Of a DNA stretch of 31,345 bases, positions 15,833-24,381 are shown piece after piece (position 1 is the stretch's first letter; the number at the start of each line of letters is the position of its first letter). This DNA comes from a virus. Under the pieces are notes generated by a model, which did no database searches, had not been told where the DNA came from, and was given only the letters and a program-made list of their open reading frames with translations. The stretch is taken from positions 1-31,345 of the IMG/VR virus record IMGVR_UViG_3300025695_001455; one strand, given 5' to 3'. The translations under genes and the position numbers were made by a program.

Positions 15833-16087
15833 ATGAATTTAAACGCTTCAGAGTTCCTTAAAGACTTACAGGTAGAACTAGAAAATATATTACACGAATA
15901 CATTTCAAATTTAGAGGAGATACCACCAGATCAATTTAAATATGATGTAACAGAATCTATATTAGGTAAAATTAGTGGCGCTCTATATGAAATAGATACA
16001 ATATTATCCGACTTAGAAAGTGGTTACTACTCAGAATTTTTAGACAATAACGACGAGGACTCTTACGGTTCCGATAACGACTATTAA
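15833..16087 (+). CDS. Small acidic helical protein, 84 aa
   Basis: The family is not recognised. It is helical (ASEFLKDLQVELENILHEYI), with an acidic tail containing NNDEDSYGSDNDY. A TATTTATC site is 15 nt upstream. It precedes the DUF2827 gene by 12 nt and is probably on the same transcript. Confidence 0.55.
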   Translation: MNLNASEFLKDLQVELENILHEYISNLEEIPPDQFKYDVTESILGKISGALYEIDTILSDLESGYYSEFLDNNDEDSYGSDNDY

Positions 16088-16099
16088 TATTTTAAAGTA

Positions 16100-17287
16100 A
16101 TGAATGTAGGTATAACATTAAATGTTCAAAAAGAAGGATCTCTATTCTCAAATGGGTTAAAGCAAAACTGTCTTATGCTATACGATGTGTTCGATAGAAT
16201 AGAATCTGTAACCAAAATATATATAATTAATACAAACCCAAAACTTAAAGATGAAGAGTTAAATAAGATTTCATGGATTAAGAATTATAATATATTAGGA
16301 TGGGATAAAAATACTAAAGATAATATAGATGTACTAATAACTTTAGATACAGTACCATCAGAAAAAGATATTAAATTCTTTAAAAGTGGTGGTAATAAAA
16401 AGGTGGTGGGTTATAAAGGTGGGAATACCTTTGTTATGCACATGGAGAATATATTATTTAATGGTAGATTTGGTAAAAAAGATGAACCTAATCACGGGGT
16501 GGTGATATCAGAACTATTTGATGAAGTTTGGATGGTACCCCAACAAGAATTCCATAACAAACAATACTTTGAAATAACTCATAATTGCGAGGCCAAGTCA
16601 GTACCTTTTGTATGGTCACCTAAATTCGTAGAAGAATTAGCACCTAAAGTAACTAAAGATGGTTTAACACCATTTTTTGATGATAAGGAGTTCGACAAAT
16701 GGAAAATAGCCTCAATAGAACCAAATCTAAGTGTTTTAAAGAACTTACTACCAATAATACACTCTTGTGAGTATGCTTACAAAATAAACCCAGAAGCGAT
16801 ACAAGAGGTTAGTATAACAAATGCAACTAAATTAATTAAAAACGAAACTTTAATTGACATAGTTAAAACATTTCAACTACACAAAGATAAAAAAATTATA
16901 TTCGATCATAGATACAATATAGTTTACCTATTATCTAAATATGCTGATATGATAGTATCAAATCAATGGGGTAACGCTCTTAATTACGCTTATTTAGATA
17001 CAGTATATTTTGGTACACCACTAATACATAATGCACACCTATGTAAAGATATCGGTTATTATTATGAAGATTTTAATATTAAAGACGCTGGTGACTTAAT
17101 ATTAGAAGTTATAGATAAGAGAAAGTCCGATAAAGATTATACAGAAAGAAATAGAGAAATAATAAAGAGGTATACTATTGATAATCATGTTATGATAGAA
17201 CAATATGAGTTACTACTTAAGAATCTATTTGAAAAAAACGAAATCGACGGTAAGAGTTACGATTGGAAAACCAACACACTTAAATAG
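16100..17287 (+). CDS. DUF2827 glycosyltransferase-like protein (GT-B type)
   Basis: The 395-residue protein follows the DUF2827 pattern: N-terminal VGITLNVQKEGSLFSNGLKQN (positions 3-23), then VGYKGGNTFVMHMENILF (103-120), DEVWMVPQQE (141-150), VPFVWSPKF (168-176) and a C-terminal half with HDKRYNIV-like and GNALNYAYLDTVYFGTPLIHN segments that look like the nucleotide-sugar-binding lobe of a GT-B enzyme. DUF2827 occurs in phages and bacteria next to surface-glycan genes. It may glycosylate a virion protein or host surface component. Donor and acceptor are unknown. It is followed by a 111-nt gap with the terminator of the convergent fibre gene. Confidence 0.8.
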   Translation: MNVGITLNVQKEGSLFSNGLKQNCLMLYDVFDRIESVTKIYIINTNPKLKDEELNKISWIKNYNILGWDKNTKDNIDVLITLDTVPSEKDIKFFKSGGNKKVVGYKGGNTFVMHMENILFNGRFGKKDEPNHGVVISELFDEVWMVPQQEFHNKQYFEITHNCEAKSVPFVWSPKFVEELAPKVTKDGLTPFFDDKEFDKWKIASIEPNLSVLKNLLPIIHSCEYAYKINPEAIQEVSITNATKLIKNETLIDIVKTFQLHKDKKIIFDHRYNIVYLLSKYADMIVSNQWGNALNYAYLDTVYFGTPLIHNAHLCKDIGYYYEDFNIKDAGDLILEVIDKRKSDKDYTERNREIIKRYTIDNHVMIEQYELLLKNLFEKNEIDGKSYDWKTNTLK

Positions 17288-17343
17288 TGTTATTAAATAC
17301 TGTATCTATCGATCAAACCACAATCATTCCGTAAAATTTAAAC

Positions 17344-17374
17344 AAAAAAAAAGGGTGGAATTTCTCCCACCCTT
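17344..17374 (-). terminator. Intrinsic terminator of the coiled-coil fibre gene
   Basis: On the minus strand AAGGGTGG pairs with CCACCCTT (17351-17358 and 17367-17374), followed by a long T tract (A run at 17344-17352 on the plus strand). It lies about 25 nt after the stop at 17399. Confidence 0.8.
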
Positions 17375-17398
17375 ATTATAGTCTATTTATTTAGTCTA

Positions 17399-19789
17399 TT
17401 ATTTTCCGTCAGCTGGGTATTCAGTAACATAAGCAACCGCTTTGTTTACCGCTAATAATACACCTACACCTGTAGATAACATATATACTTGAGCAGACTC
17501 ACCTTCTTGAAGGATTAGTTCAGCAGTACCATAAGGGTTACCAAATAGTTGGTTGAATCTAACTATAAATTCAGATGATCCAGTACTATCACCAGCTAAA
17601 TCAGCTATAACTATAGTACTAATAGTACCAGCAGTAGCAGCAGTAAAGTCGATGTTCCCGTTAGTTACAGCAGGCGCGTCAACGACCATTATAGCTTCAG
17701 CAGAACCAACAACCACATATGATGCACCAGTTATATCAAGCTTATTACCGTCGAATATATATCTTGGGTTCTCAGCTAAATACTCTACGTCATCAATGTT
17801 ACCTTGTAATACTGTATCAGCAGAAGCTCTAGCAACTAATTCAGTTGATAATGCAGCGTCGTTAGACGTTTCATAATCAGATAAGTCACCAGCAACAGCG
17901 TCGATGTTATCTTGTAATACAACATCAGCAGAAGCTCTAACAACTAATTCAGTTGACAATGCAGCATCGTTAGACGCTTCATAATCAGATAAGTCGGTAG
18001 CAACGGCACTAATGTCATCTTTTAACACAACATCAGCAGAAGCTCTAACAACTAATTCAGTTGACAATGCAGCGTCGTTAGACGTTTCATAATCAGATAA
18101 GTCACCAGCAACAGCGTCGATGTTATCTTGTAATACAACATCAGCAGAAGCTCTAACAACTAATTCAGTAGACAAGTTATCTTCGATAACTCCTTCAGCA
18201 GCGATAGCTCTTGCAGTTTCAACAGAAACAGCTTCACTTACTTCGATGTCTGTAGCGAAATCATTGTTAAGGTTATCTATTCTAGTCGTCAATGAAGCAT
18301 CTCCAGATATTCTTGCAGTCTCTTCAGCAGTGATATCAGTAGATAAATCGTTGTCAGCAGCAGCTCTATCCACTAATTCAGTTGATAAGTTATCAGCAAT
18401 AACTCCTTCAGCAGCTAGTGCTCTTGTTTCTTCAGCGTCAATGTTACCTTGTAACACAACATCAGCAGAAGCTCTAGCAACTAATTCAGTTGATAAGTTA
18501 TCTTCGATAACACCTTCAGCAGCTAATGCTCTAGTTTCTTCAGCATCAACGTCAGCGATTCTATCAGCAACTTCAGTAGACAATGCAGCATCGTTAGATG
18601 TTTCATAATCAGATAAGTCAGAAGCGATTGAACCTTCAGCAGCGATAGCTCTAGTTTCTTCAGCATCAATGTTACCTTGTAATACAACATCGGCAGCAGC
18701 TCTATCTACTAATTCAGTCGATAAGTTATCTTCAATAACACCTTCAGCAGCTAATGCTCTAGTTTCCTCAGCATCAATATTACCTTGTAATACCGTATCA
18801 GCAGAAGCTCTAGCAACTAATTCAGTTGACAATGCAGCGTCGTTAGACGTTTCATAATCACTTAAGTCAGAAGCAATTGATCCTTCAGCGGCAATAGCTC
18901 TAGCAGTTTCAACAGAAACAGCTTCACTTACTTCGATATCCGTAGCAAAATCATTGTTAAGGTTATCTATTCTAGTTGCCAATGAAGCATCTCCAGATAT
19001 TCTTGCAGTTTCTTCAGTAACAATTTTACCTTCTAACACTGTATCAGCAGAAGCTCTATCTACTAATTCAGTTGATAAGTTATCTTCGATAACTCCTTCA
19101 GCTGTTTCAGCTCTCAATTGCTCAGCATCAACATCAGCAATTCTGTCTGCAACTTCAGTTGATAATGCAGCATCGTTAGATGTTTCATAATCAGCTAAAT
19201 CAGAAGCGATTGAACCTTCAGCAGCGATAGCTCTAGTTTCTTCAGCATCAACGTCAGCTTCTCTATCAGAAATTTCCTGAGTTAAGTCACCAGCAACACC
19301 ATCGATGTTGTTTTGTAATTGAGTATCAGCAGAAGCTCTATCAGCAACCTCAGTTGATAATGCAGCATCATTAGACGCTTCATAATCACTTAAGTCAGTA
19401 GAAACACCATCAATGTTACCTTGTAACGTTGAGTCAGCAGCAGCTCTATCTACTAATTCAGTAGACAAGTTATCTTCGATAACTCCTTCAGCAGCGATAG
19501 CTCTTGCAGTTTCAACAGAAACAGCCTCACTTAATTCGATGTCTGTAGCGAAATCAGCACTAAAATTGTCTAATCTAGTATCTAATGAAGCCTCAGCAGC
19601 ATCACTAGTAGTTTTATTGTCAGTAATTACTGTCTCTAAAGATGCATCTACCGACGCACTAAGAGCTTCTTCAGCACTTACTCTTGTTTCCAAAGATGTG
19701 TTCAAGTCTTCTAAGAACTCGAAGTTACCATCTAATTGGGTGAAACTTAACGCTTGTGTTAAGTTCTTTCTTAAATTTAAATTTGCCAT
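17399..19789 (-). CDS. Coiled-coil tail fibre with repeats
   Basis: The 796-residue protein starts MANLNLRKNLTQALSFTQLD and shares the pattern LRxxLxxALS(Y/F)TxLDxNFE with the collagen-like fibre at 1862. Residues about 30-670 are repeats of short helices (ETRAIAAEGVIEDNLSTELV, RASADTVLQGNID, DLSDYETSNDAALSTE) typical of trimeric coiled-coil fibre shafts. The last 120 residues lose the repeat and become beta-rich (YIFDGNKLDITGASYVVVG and onward, ending AVAYVTEYPADGK), the likely tip or a small knob. TATTTATA lies 47 nt upstream and a terminator follows. Two fibres with the same attachment motif but different shafts suggest alternative or paired adhesins. Confidence 0.85.
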   Translation of the reverse strand: MANLNLRKNLTQALSFTQLDGNFEFLEDLNTSLETRVSAEEALSASVDASLETVITDNKTTSDAAEASLDTRLDNFSADFATDIELSEAVSVETARAIAAEGVIEDNLSTELVDRAAADSTLQGNIDGVSTDLSDYEASNDAALSTEVADRASADTQLQNNIDGVAGDLTQEISDREADVDAEETRAIAAEGSIASDLADYETSNDAALSTEVADRIADVDAEQLRAETAEGVIEDNLSTELVDRASADTVLEGKIVTEETARISGDASLATRIDNLNNDFATDIEVSEAVSVETARAIAAEGSIASDLSDYETSNDAALSTELVARASADTVLQGNIDAEETRALAAEGVIEDNLSTELVDRAAADVVLQGNIDAEETRAIAAEGSIASDLSDYETSNDAALSTEVADRIADVDAEETRALAAEGVIEDNLSTELVARASADVVLQGNIDAEETRALAAEGVIADNLSTELVDRAAADNDLSTDITAEETARISGDASLTTRIDNLNNDFATDIEVSEAVSVETARAIAAEGVIEDNLSTELVVRASADVVLQDNIDAVAGDLSDYETSNDAALSTELVVRASADVVLKDDISAVATDLSDYEASNDAALSTELVVRASADVVLQDNIDAVAGDLSDYETSNDAALSTELVARASADTVLQGNIDDVEYLAENPRYIFDGNKLDITGASYVVVGSAEAIMVVDAPAVTNGNIDFTAATAGTISTIVIADLAGDSTGSSEFIVRFNQLFGNPYGTAELILQEGESAQVYMLSTGVGVLLAVNKAVAYVTEYPADGK
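17790..19560 (-). repeat. Internal DNA repeats in the coiled-coil fibre gene
   Basis: Blocks of 30 to more than 85 nt recur with few changes. The clearest pair is about 18230-18330 and 18920-19020, both coding ETARISGDASLxTRIDNLNN and its neighbours. Such repeats allow length change by recombination. Confidence 0.8.
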
Positions 19790-19836
19790 TTGTTTTTTTT
19801 GGTTTTTTTAAAGTTTATTATTTTATTATTGTTACA

Positions 19837-19844
19837 TATAAATA
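19837..19844 (-). promoter_or_regulatory. Putative late promoter octamer of the fibre gene
   Basis: Minus-strand TATTTATA lies 47 nt upstream of the ATG at 19789. The leader between them is rich in A and T. Confidence 0.55.
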
Positions 19845-19855
19845 TCTGGCTATAA

Positions 19856-20431
19856 TCAAAAATACATAAAAGTCAAGTATTTTTCTAAAATATTTTTTTT
19901 AGTTTCTTCGTCTGAAGAATACCAAACATAAACCGTAGAATCCTTAGATTTCTTTAGTCTATCATCTAATATGTTGACCTTGTGCTTAATAATAGGTATA
20001 TGGGTCTCATCTATAGTTATATTAGGTATACCAAGCTCATCAGCGACAGAGATAAGTTGTAATAAATCTTTATTTTCGACTGCCTCAACAGCCAATTCAA
20101 ATAAATTAGTTAACTTAAGTTTAACATCCTCCTCAACCCCAATTAATTTATCTGGATGGGTTTTTGTGACGATTTTACGATAAAGCTTCTTTATATCTTT
20201 ACTCATCTCAACATCATCATCAATAACTTCCTCAGTAGACACCTCAGCCTCTAAAGGAGTTATAATCTCATCCTTTTTAGGTTTAAGGCCTCTAGACTTA
20301 GCCAGTTCCTCAGCTTCTTTCATAAACGTAGATAATAACTCTTCGTGAACAGAGTCTACCATATTTAACTCATCCTCCATAGACCTTATTTTACTAAGCA
20401 AACTCTTAACCTCTAATTCCTTTAATCCCAT
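19856..20431 (-). CDS. J-domain (DnaJ-like) protein
   Basis: Residues 78-95 (KDIKKLYRKIVTKTHPDKL) match helix II and the HPD loop of J-domains (HPD at 92-94), the site that stimulates the ATPase of DnaK/Hsp70. The following helix III segment (VKLKLTNLFELAVEAVENKD) fits a J-like fold. The N-terminal 75 residues are a coiled coil (LEVKSLLSKIRSMEDELNMV) and an acidic linker. There is no zinc-finger or Gly/Phe region, so it is a class III type co-chaperone. It probably recruits host DnaK to a virion assembly substrate. Two TATTTATA copies lie directly upstream, marking it as a late gene like the ClpC-like unfoldase. Confidence 0.75.
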   Translation of the reverse strand: MGLKELEVKSLLSKIRSMEDELNMVDSVHEELLSTFMKEAEELAKSRGLKPKKDEIITPLEAEVSTEEVIDDDVEMSKDIKKLYRKIVTKTHPDKLIGVEEDVKLKLTNLFELAVEAVENKDLLQLISVADELGIPNITIDETHIPIIKHKVNILDDRLKKSKDSTVYVWYSSDEETKKNILEKYLTFMYF

Positions 20432-20435
20432 ACTA

Positions 20436-20453
20436 TATAAATACCTATAAATA
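20436..20453 (-). promoter_or_regulatory. Two adjacent late promoter octamers
   Basis: Minus-strand TATTTATA occurs at 20446-20453 and again at 20436-20443, 10 nt apart (one helical turn). The distal copy is 14 nt from the ATG, within the usual range; the proximal one is 4 nt away, probably too near to serve this gene unless the transcript is leaderless. Confidence 0.55.
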
Positions 20454-20487
20454 GGTTTGAGTATCCAACTTTTAATATAATATCATA

Positions 20488-20495
20488 TATTTATA
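20488..20495 (+). promoter_or_regulatory. Putative late promoter octamer
   Basis: Plus-strand TATTTATA lies 16 nt upstream of the ATG at 20512, divergent from the J-domain gene promoter. Confidence 0.6.
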
Positions 20496-20511
20496 TTAAA
20501 ATATATTATAC

Positions 20512-21789
20512 ATGAAAAAGCTAGTAATTAACGAAGAGATCGTTAGAATGAGACAAATGATGGGTATTAACGAGAATACTATTAAAGAAGATAATGTAGG
20601 TGAAGAAACTGTTAGTGAAGACATGTCTTCATTGGAGGACGTTATCGTACATCTAATGAATACACATAACATGGATTATGATGAAGCTAGTGTTTTTAGT
20701 AAAGAATTTGAGGATAATTTACCTGTAACACATAAGGATGTTGAAGATTTCTTCACTGACTTAAGTAACTCTGATTCACCAGAAGTACCTGGTTTTGAGG
20801 GTACTATGGATAAATTAAATGACCTTAGTATATTTAATGAAGAGGAAACGGAAGATCCAGTAAACGAGATAGGGATGTTTCATGATGCTAGAATGGGATC
20901 CGACGATTACTTAACCCCAAAAGAAACTGAATCACCAAGACAATGCTCATTAACTGGTGAAGGTATGGACGCAGGTTGGGTTCACGAAGATAGAGACAAA
21001 TATTTTAAATACGAAAAGGATGTTGTTGATTACATAAAAGGGTTAATGACTTATAACAGAGAAAGTATCAAAGATTTAACTGATGACGAAATTCTAGAGA
21101 TAGGTTATAACAAATATAATGTATACTATACAGAATGGGAAGAAGATGATGTATCTGAAAATGATGAGGTAAAAAAGAAATTTAAAGACGAGTACGGAAA
21201 AAAGAAAGGTGAGGCGATATACTACGCTACCGCTAACAAACAAGATAGAGACCCAGAAACTTTCGAGAAAAATGAATCCTTTGATCCATTAGATGCTTAT
21301 GAAGAAGGTGAATCTGATTGTTGTGGTGCCCCAATTTTTATGGGTGATATATGTTCAGATTGTTATGAACATTGTAGTGTGGCGGAATTGGATGAAGAGT
21401 CAGCTATAGGTGGATGGGATTTAGCTATGGAAGCCATGGATACACTAGAAAGTGAAATTAAAGAAGAAGAACAATCATGGTTAGCTATGAGAAGTGGTAA
21501 AGAAGGTAAGGTTTATGAGAATAGAACTTATGAAGGTAGAGCTTACGCACAAGAAACCTATTTTGAAACTCAGTCTGGTGCATTAGAGTCAGCAGAAGAA
21601 TACGCACTTAATAGAGGTTATGAGGCTAATATGGCTAGCTTCTACCCAGAACATATTAAATATGGGCAAACTGTAAGTTACAGTGTAGAACTAAGTAAAA
21701 ATGGTAAACCAGTAAAAAACAAAATGTTACAGATATCACTTTATAGAATGGATTCTGGTAAATATGAATTAACGAACTACATCAACTAA
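20512..21789 (+). CDS. Putative internal head protein with N-terminal targeting motif and zinc-finger-like segment
   Basis: The 425-residue protein begins with the shared motif: INEEI (6-10), then VRMRQMMGINE ending at residue 21. It has (I/L)-x-E at 6-8 and 19-21, the same positions as in the next gene. After an acidic linker it has a region with CSLTGEGMDAGWVHEDRDKY, then FKDEYGKKKGEAIYYATANK, then a Cys-rich segment DCCGAPIFMGDICSDCYEHC that should bind zinc. The C-terminus is beta-rich (GQTVSYSVELSKNGKPVKNK). It is overall very acidic. By analogy with T4 internal proteins I infer that it is packaged in the prohead and trimmed after MMGINE. The function of the mature domains is unknown. 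Confidence 0.75.
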   Translation: MKKLVINEEIVRMRQMMGINENTIKEDNVGEETVSEDMSSLEDVIVHLMNTHNMDYDEASVFSKEFEDNLPVTHKDVEDFFTDLSNSDSPEVPGFEGTMDKLNDLSIFNEEETEDPVNEIGMFHDARMGSDDYLTPKETESPRQCSLTGEGMDAGWVHEDRDKYFKYEKDVVDYIKGLMTYNRESIKDLTDDEILEIGYNKYNVYYTEWEEDDVSENDEVKKKFKDEYGKKKGEAIYYATANKQDRDPETFEKNESFDPLDAYEEGESDCCGAPIFMGDICSDCYEHCSVAELDEESAIGGWDLAMEAMDTLESEIKEEEQSWLAMRSGKEGKVYENRTYEGRAYAQETYFETQSGALESAEEYALNRGYEANMASFYPEHIKYGQTVSYSVELSKNGKPVKNKMLQISLYRMDSGKYELTNYIN

Positions 21790-21798
21790 TTTAACTTC

Positions 21799-22356
21799 AT
21801 GAAAAAAGATTTACTAACAGAAGAGATTTCTAAAATAAAAGATATGATGGGTATCTCAGAAGAGATGGGTACACCACAATCACAAAACCCTACAGGGGCC
21901 GCTAAGAAAAAATGGGATTCTGGTGTGGCTAGATCTGGTCCAGGTAACCCAGTGGTAGATAATAATAGTTCGTATAGTATTAGAACAAATCATGGTAAAG
22001 GTAACCCTATAGAATTAGGTGAAGCTGATGATAAAGAAGATTCTTTAGAAGAGTTTTCGGAGAATAGAATGTCTGGTGCCAAAAAAATAGCAGATAACGC
22101 AAAAGAAAAGGGTGGTTCATCAATATTAACATACCACCACTTCGACGTTAAGTTACCTTACTATGATAAAGCAGCAAAAGGAGAATTCAACGTAGAGGAG
22201 GCAACTAAAGAGTATGACGAACTATTAACCAAGTTAATGTCATCGTCAGAAGGTGAAATAACCATAGACGAGATAGAATTCCAGGAATTAGTTGGTAAAA
22301 TAGAGGTATTAGGCGAGTTAATTAGAAAAGAATCTAAATTAACTCAAAAGAAATAG
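21799..22356 (+). CDS. Putative internal head protein with N-terminal targeting motif
   Basis: The 185-residue protein begins LLTEEISKIKDMMGISEE (residues 5-22), with LTE at 6-8 and ISE at 19-21. A low-complexity linker follows (TGAAKKKWDSGVARSGPGNP), then a helical C-terminal domain with ILTYHHFDVKLPYYDKAAKG and an acidic bundle (EATKEYDELLTKLMSSSEGE). The latter YHHFDVKLPYY segment looks conserved and may be functional. It follows the previous gene by 9 nt, on the same late transcript. The 3' end overlaps the convergent gene at 22334 by 23 nt. Confidence 0.72.
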   Translation: MKKDLLTEEISKIKDMMGISEEMGTPQSQNPTGAAKKKWDSGVARSGPGNPVVDNNSSYSIRTNHGKGNPIELGEADDKEDSLEEFSENRMSGAKKIADNAKEKGGSSILTYHHFDVKLPYYDKAAKGEFNVEEATKEYDELLTKLMSSSEGEITIDEIEFQELVGKIEVLGELIRKESKLTQKK

Positions 22357-23098
22357 TAACCAATTGATTAGCAACAAAATTAGCATCTGACGCTGTCACT
22401 AAAACCACGGAGTTTGCAGGACCCATGAAAAAAGAACGACTCAACTCACTCCCTTCTTCCAAACCTAAACCAGTGGCTGTGTAGACAGCAGAGTCACCGT
22501 TCTGAGTAAAAGTTATTCTATAATTAGCGTTGGCTATAGTATTGAAATAAGATTCCGTATTAACACCCTCAATATCCGCCACATTCCAATATACGGAATC
22601 TAAATCGAATTTGTTAGGGTTCAACGTACCTTCAGTACCAGCACCAGACAATACTGGGAATATAACTCTACCAGCCGATGGTGGTTCGTAAGGTAATGTA
22701 ACCAATTCAAAAGAATACCCACTAACAATAGGTTTTTGATCATTCAAAATGACATAGGTACCAGAAATAGATGCTTTAGCCCCGCTAACCGTTGTATGAC
22801 CACCAGTTGAACCTGGTAATTTGTTAATTAACCCTATTAAAGAATCGTCAGTTAAATCCGAAGATTTCCAAAAAGTCGGCTTATCTGGGATAACCATACC
22901 AGTATCACCACCAGTAGTTCTACCAAGTAGGTTAGCAGAAGTGGTATCACTAACTATAACGTAACCATCTGAGTAATCTACACCACCATACCAATCACCA
23001 GAACTATAATCATGTTCACCGTCAGATATGGCTATATTATTTACTTGTGTTGTACCATCTATAGGTCCACCACTATTAACCGAAATATCGTTTATCAT
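22334..23098 (-). CDS. Probable virion surface or adhesin protein, beta-rich
   Basis: The 254-residue protein is Gly/Ser/Thr-rich and beta-prone throughout (GGVDYSDGYVIVSDTTSANL, AGRVIFPVLSGAGTEGTLNP, ANYRITFTQNGDSAVYTATG). Lysine and helix content are low. This is the usual look of a phage fibre, head decoration or tail-tip protein. It is 7 nt downstream of the LETM1-like gene and so belongs to the leftward late transcript from 24905. The family is not recognised. Confidence 0.65.
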   Translation of the reverse strand: MINDISVNSGGPIDGTTQVNNIAISDGEHDYSSGDWYGGVDYSDGYVIVSDTTSANLLGRTTGGDTGMVIPDKPTFWKSSDLTDDSLIGLINKLPGSTGGHTTVSGAKASISGTYVILNDQKPIVSGYSFELVTLPYEPPSAGRVIFPVLSGAGTEGTLNPNKFDLDSVYWNVADIEGVNTESYFNTIANANYRITFTQNGDSAVYTATGLGLEEGSELSRSFFMGPANSVVLVTASDANFVANQLVTISFELI

Positions 23099-23105
23099 TA
23101 CCTAT

Positions 23106-24380
23106 TTAATTTTTAAACAAACCCTTAAAAGAGTGTAATTTTTCTAATGAATTAGTTTTATATATAAATTCTTCAAGTACTTCAGACAATTCATCTAAAG
23201 TTAATTGTAAGTCATCTAATTCCTCAACGATACTCTCTAACATCTTAAGTTTATCAGAAAGATTTCTGAAATCGAAAGCGTCAACCACATCATAATAATA
23301 CTGAAATTTCTTATACGTTTTACTGTATTCGTATCTCATATCATCATGGTAATTATTAAAAGTACCTTTGTTGTCGTATATATCCATTAGAGTACTGTTA
23401 AGCACTATATTTTTATATTTACCTATAGAACTTATAGCTTCATCCCTAACTCTAGTAGCGTCAACTATAAATTCGTCTATCTTATCATCAGAATAACCAA
23501 CAACCGATGCTTCAGAAATAGAAACAGGGTTATCTTTAAAAGAAGATGGGGTTATCCAGGATTCCTTTTTAAAGAACTTTATTAATATAGCTGCTATTAA
23601 ACCTCCTGGTAAAATAGATATTGCCGCTAAACCAGATAATTTTAGAAGGTCCTTAAGTTGCGTACCTATCTCTTTTAAATCCTCATCACTAAGTCTTTGA
23701 GTACCAGAAGCGGCTTTAATTAACTTAGTTATAGCTTCTAAAGTTTCAACACCTTCCTGCTTTAAGTTATCCTTTATTATACCAAGTTTAGATTTAAGTT
23801 TAGATATATAACCCCTTAAATTAGAATCCTCCATCACATACTCCTCAGAGATAGCTTTAGCCTCTAACTCGTTTATCTGGAATATTTTATCGGATGGTTG
23901 GTTTATCATCTCAACTTCTTTAGCCATATAAACAGGTGTTTCGTCATTTTTATATACAAAAGAATCGTATTTATAAGGGTTATATGTTATAACCTTAGAA
24001 CCAGTTGATTGTGGTATGTCGTCAGAAGGATGTTCCTTATAATCCACTAAAGTACCAATAACAAATGCGTGAACATTTTTTCTCTTTTCATCCCTAACCT
24101 TATCCTTTCCACCCTGTCTAACTCTGAACTCAACGTCTTTAAGTTTAACGTAATCAGAATAAGACTTAACCAGTCCTTTATAAGTTACAGAAAAAACGTG
24201 TTTGTGTAGGTTATAATAAACCATCACCTTTTTACCAATAAGTTCATCATCAGAAACTTCACTAGAATCATCAGATGTGTCATCCTCAGTATCAGCGAAC
24301 ATATCTAATTGATTCTCTGTTAAACCCATCATCTCATGGATTCTATATAACTCTTCGTTTAAACTATTCTTATTAACCAT
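23106..24380 (-). CDS. Putative head polyprotein with targeting motif and LETM1-like membrane-type segment
   Basis: The start is ATG 24380; the longer TTG start at 24395 would overlap the previous gene. Residues 7-22 (LNEELYRIHEMMGLTE) are the shared targeting motif. Residues about 45-115 form a domain with VMVYYNLHKHVFSV and EKRKNVHAFVIGTL that I recall from many phage proteins of unknown function. Residues about 187-283 look like the LETM1 family: a helical lead with SGTQRLSDEDLKEIGTQLKD, a hydrophobic LAAISILPGGLIAAILIKFF (251-270) and TPSSFKD. The C-terminus is a coiled coil. (I/L)-x-E tripeptides sit between the parts (INE 169-171, ISE 177-179, ISE 288-290). The LETM1 resemblance is a motif reading only. 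A packaged, protease-processed protein is inferred. Confidence 0.7.
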   Translation of the reverse strand: MVNKNSLNEELYRIHEMMGLTENQLDMFADTEDDTSDDSSEVSDDELIGKKVMVYYNLHKHVFSVTYKGLVKSYSDYVKLKDVEFRVRQGGKDKVRDEKRKNVHAFVIGTLVDYKEHPSDDIPQSTGSKVITYNPYKYDSFVYKNDETPVYMAKEVEMINQPSDKIFQINELEAKAISEEYVMEDSNLRGYISKLKSKLGIIKDNLKQEGVETLEAITKLIKAASGTQRLSDEDLKEIGTQLKDLLKLSGLAAISILPGGLIAAILIKFFKKESWITPSSFKDNPVSISEASVVGYSDDKIDEFIVDATRVRDEAISSIGKYKNIVLNSTLMDIYDNKGTFNNYHDDMRYEYSKTYKKFQYYYDVVDAFDFRNLSDKLKMLESIVEELDDLQLTLDELSEVLEEFIYKTNSLEKLHSFKGLFKN

Positions 24381-24381
24381 A

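Noticed and set aside
18120-18608. Plus-strand frames with repeats (SVDKLSSITPSAA) in the fibre gene
   Set aside because: Antisense of the coiled-coil repeats; the minus frame is 796 codons, with a promoter and terminator.
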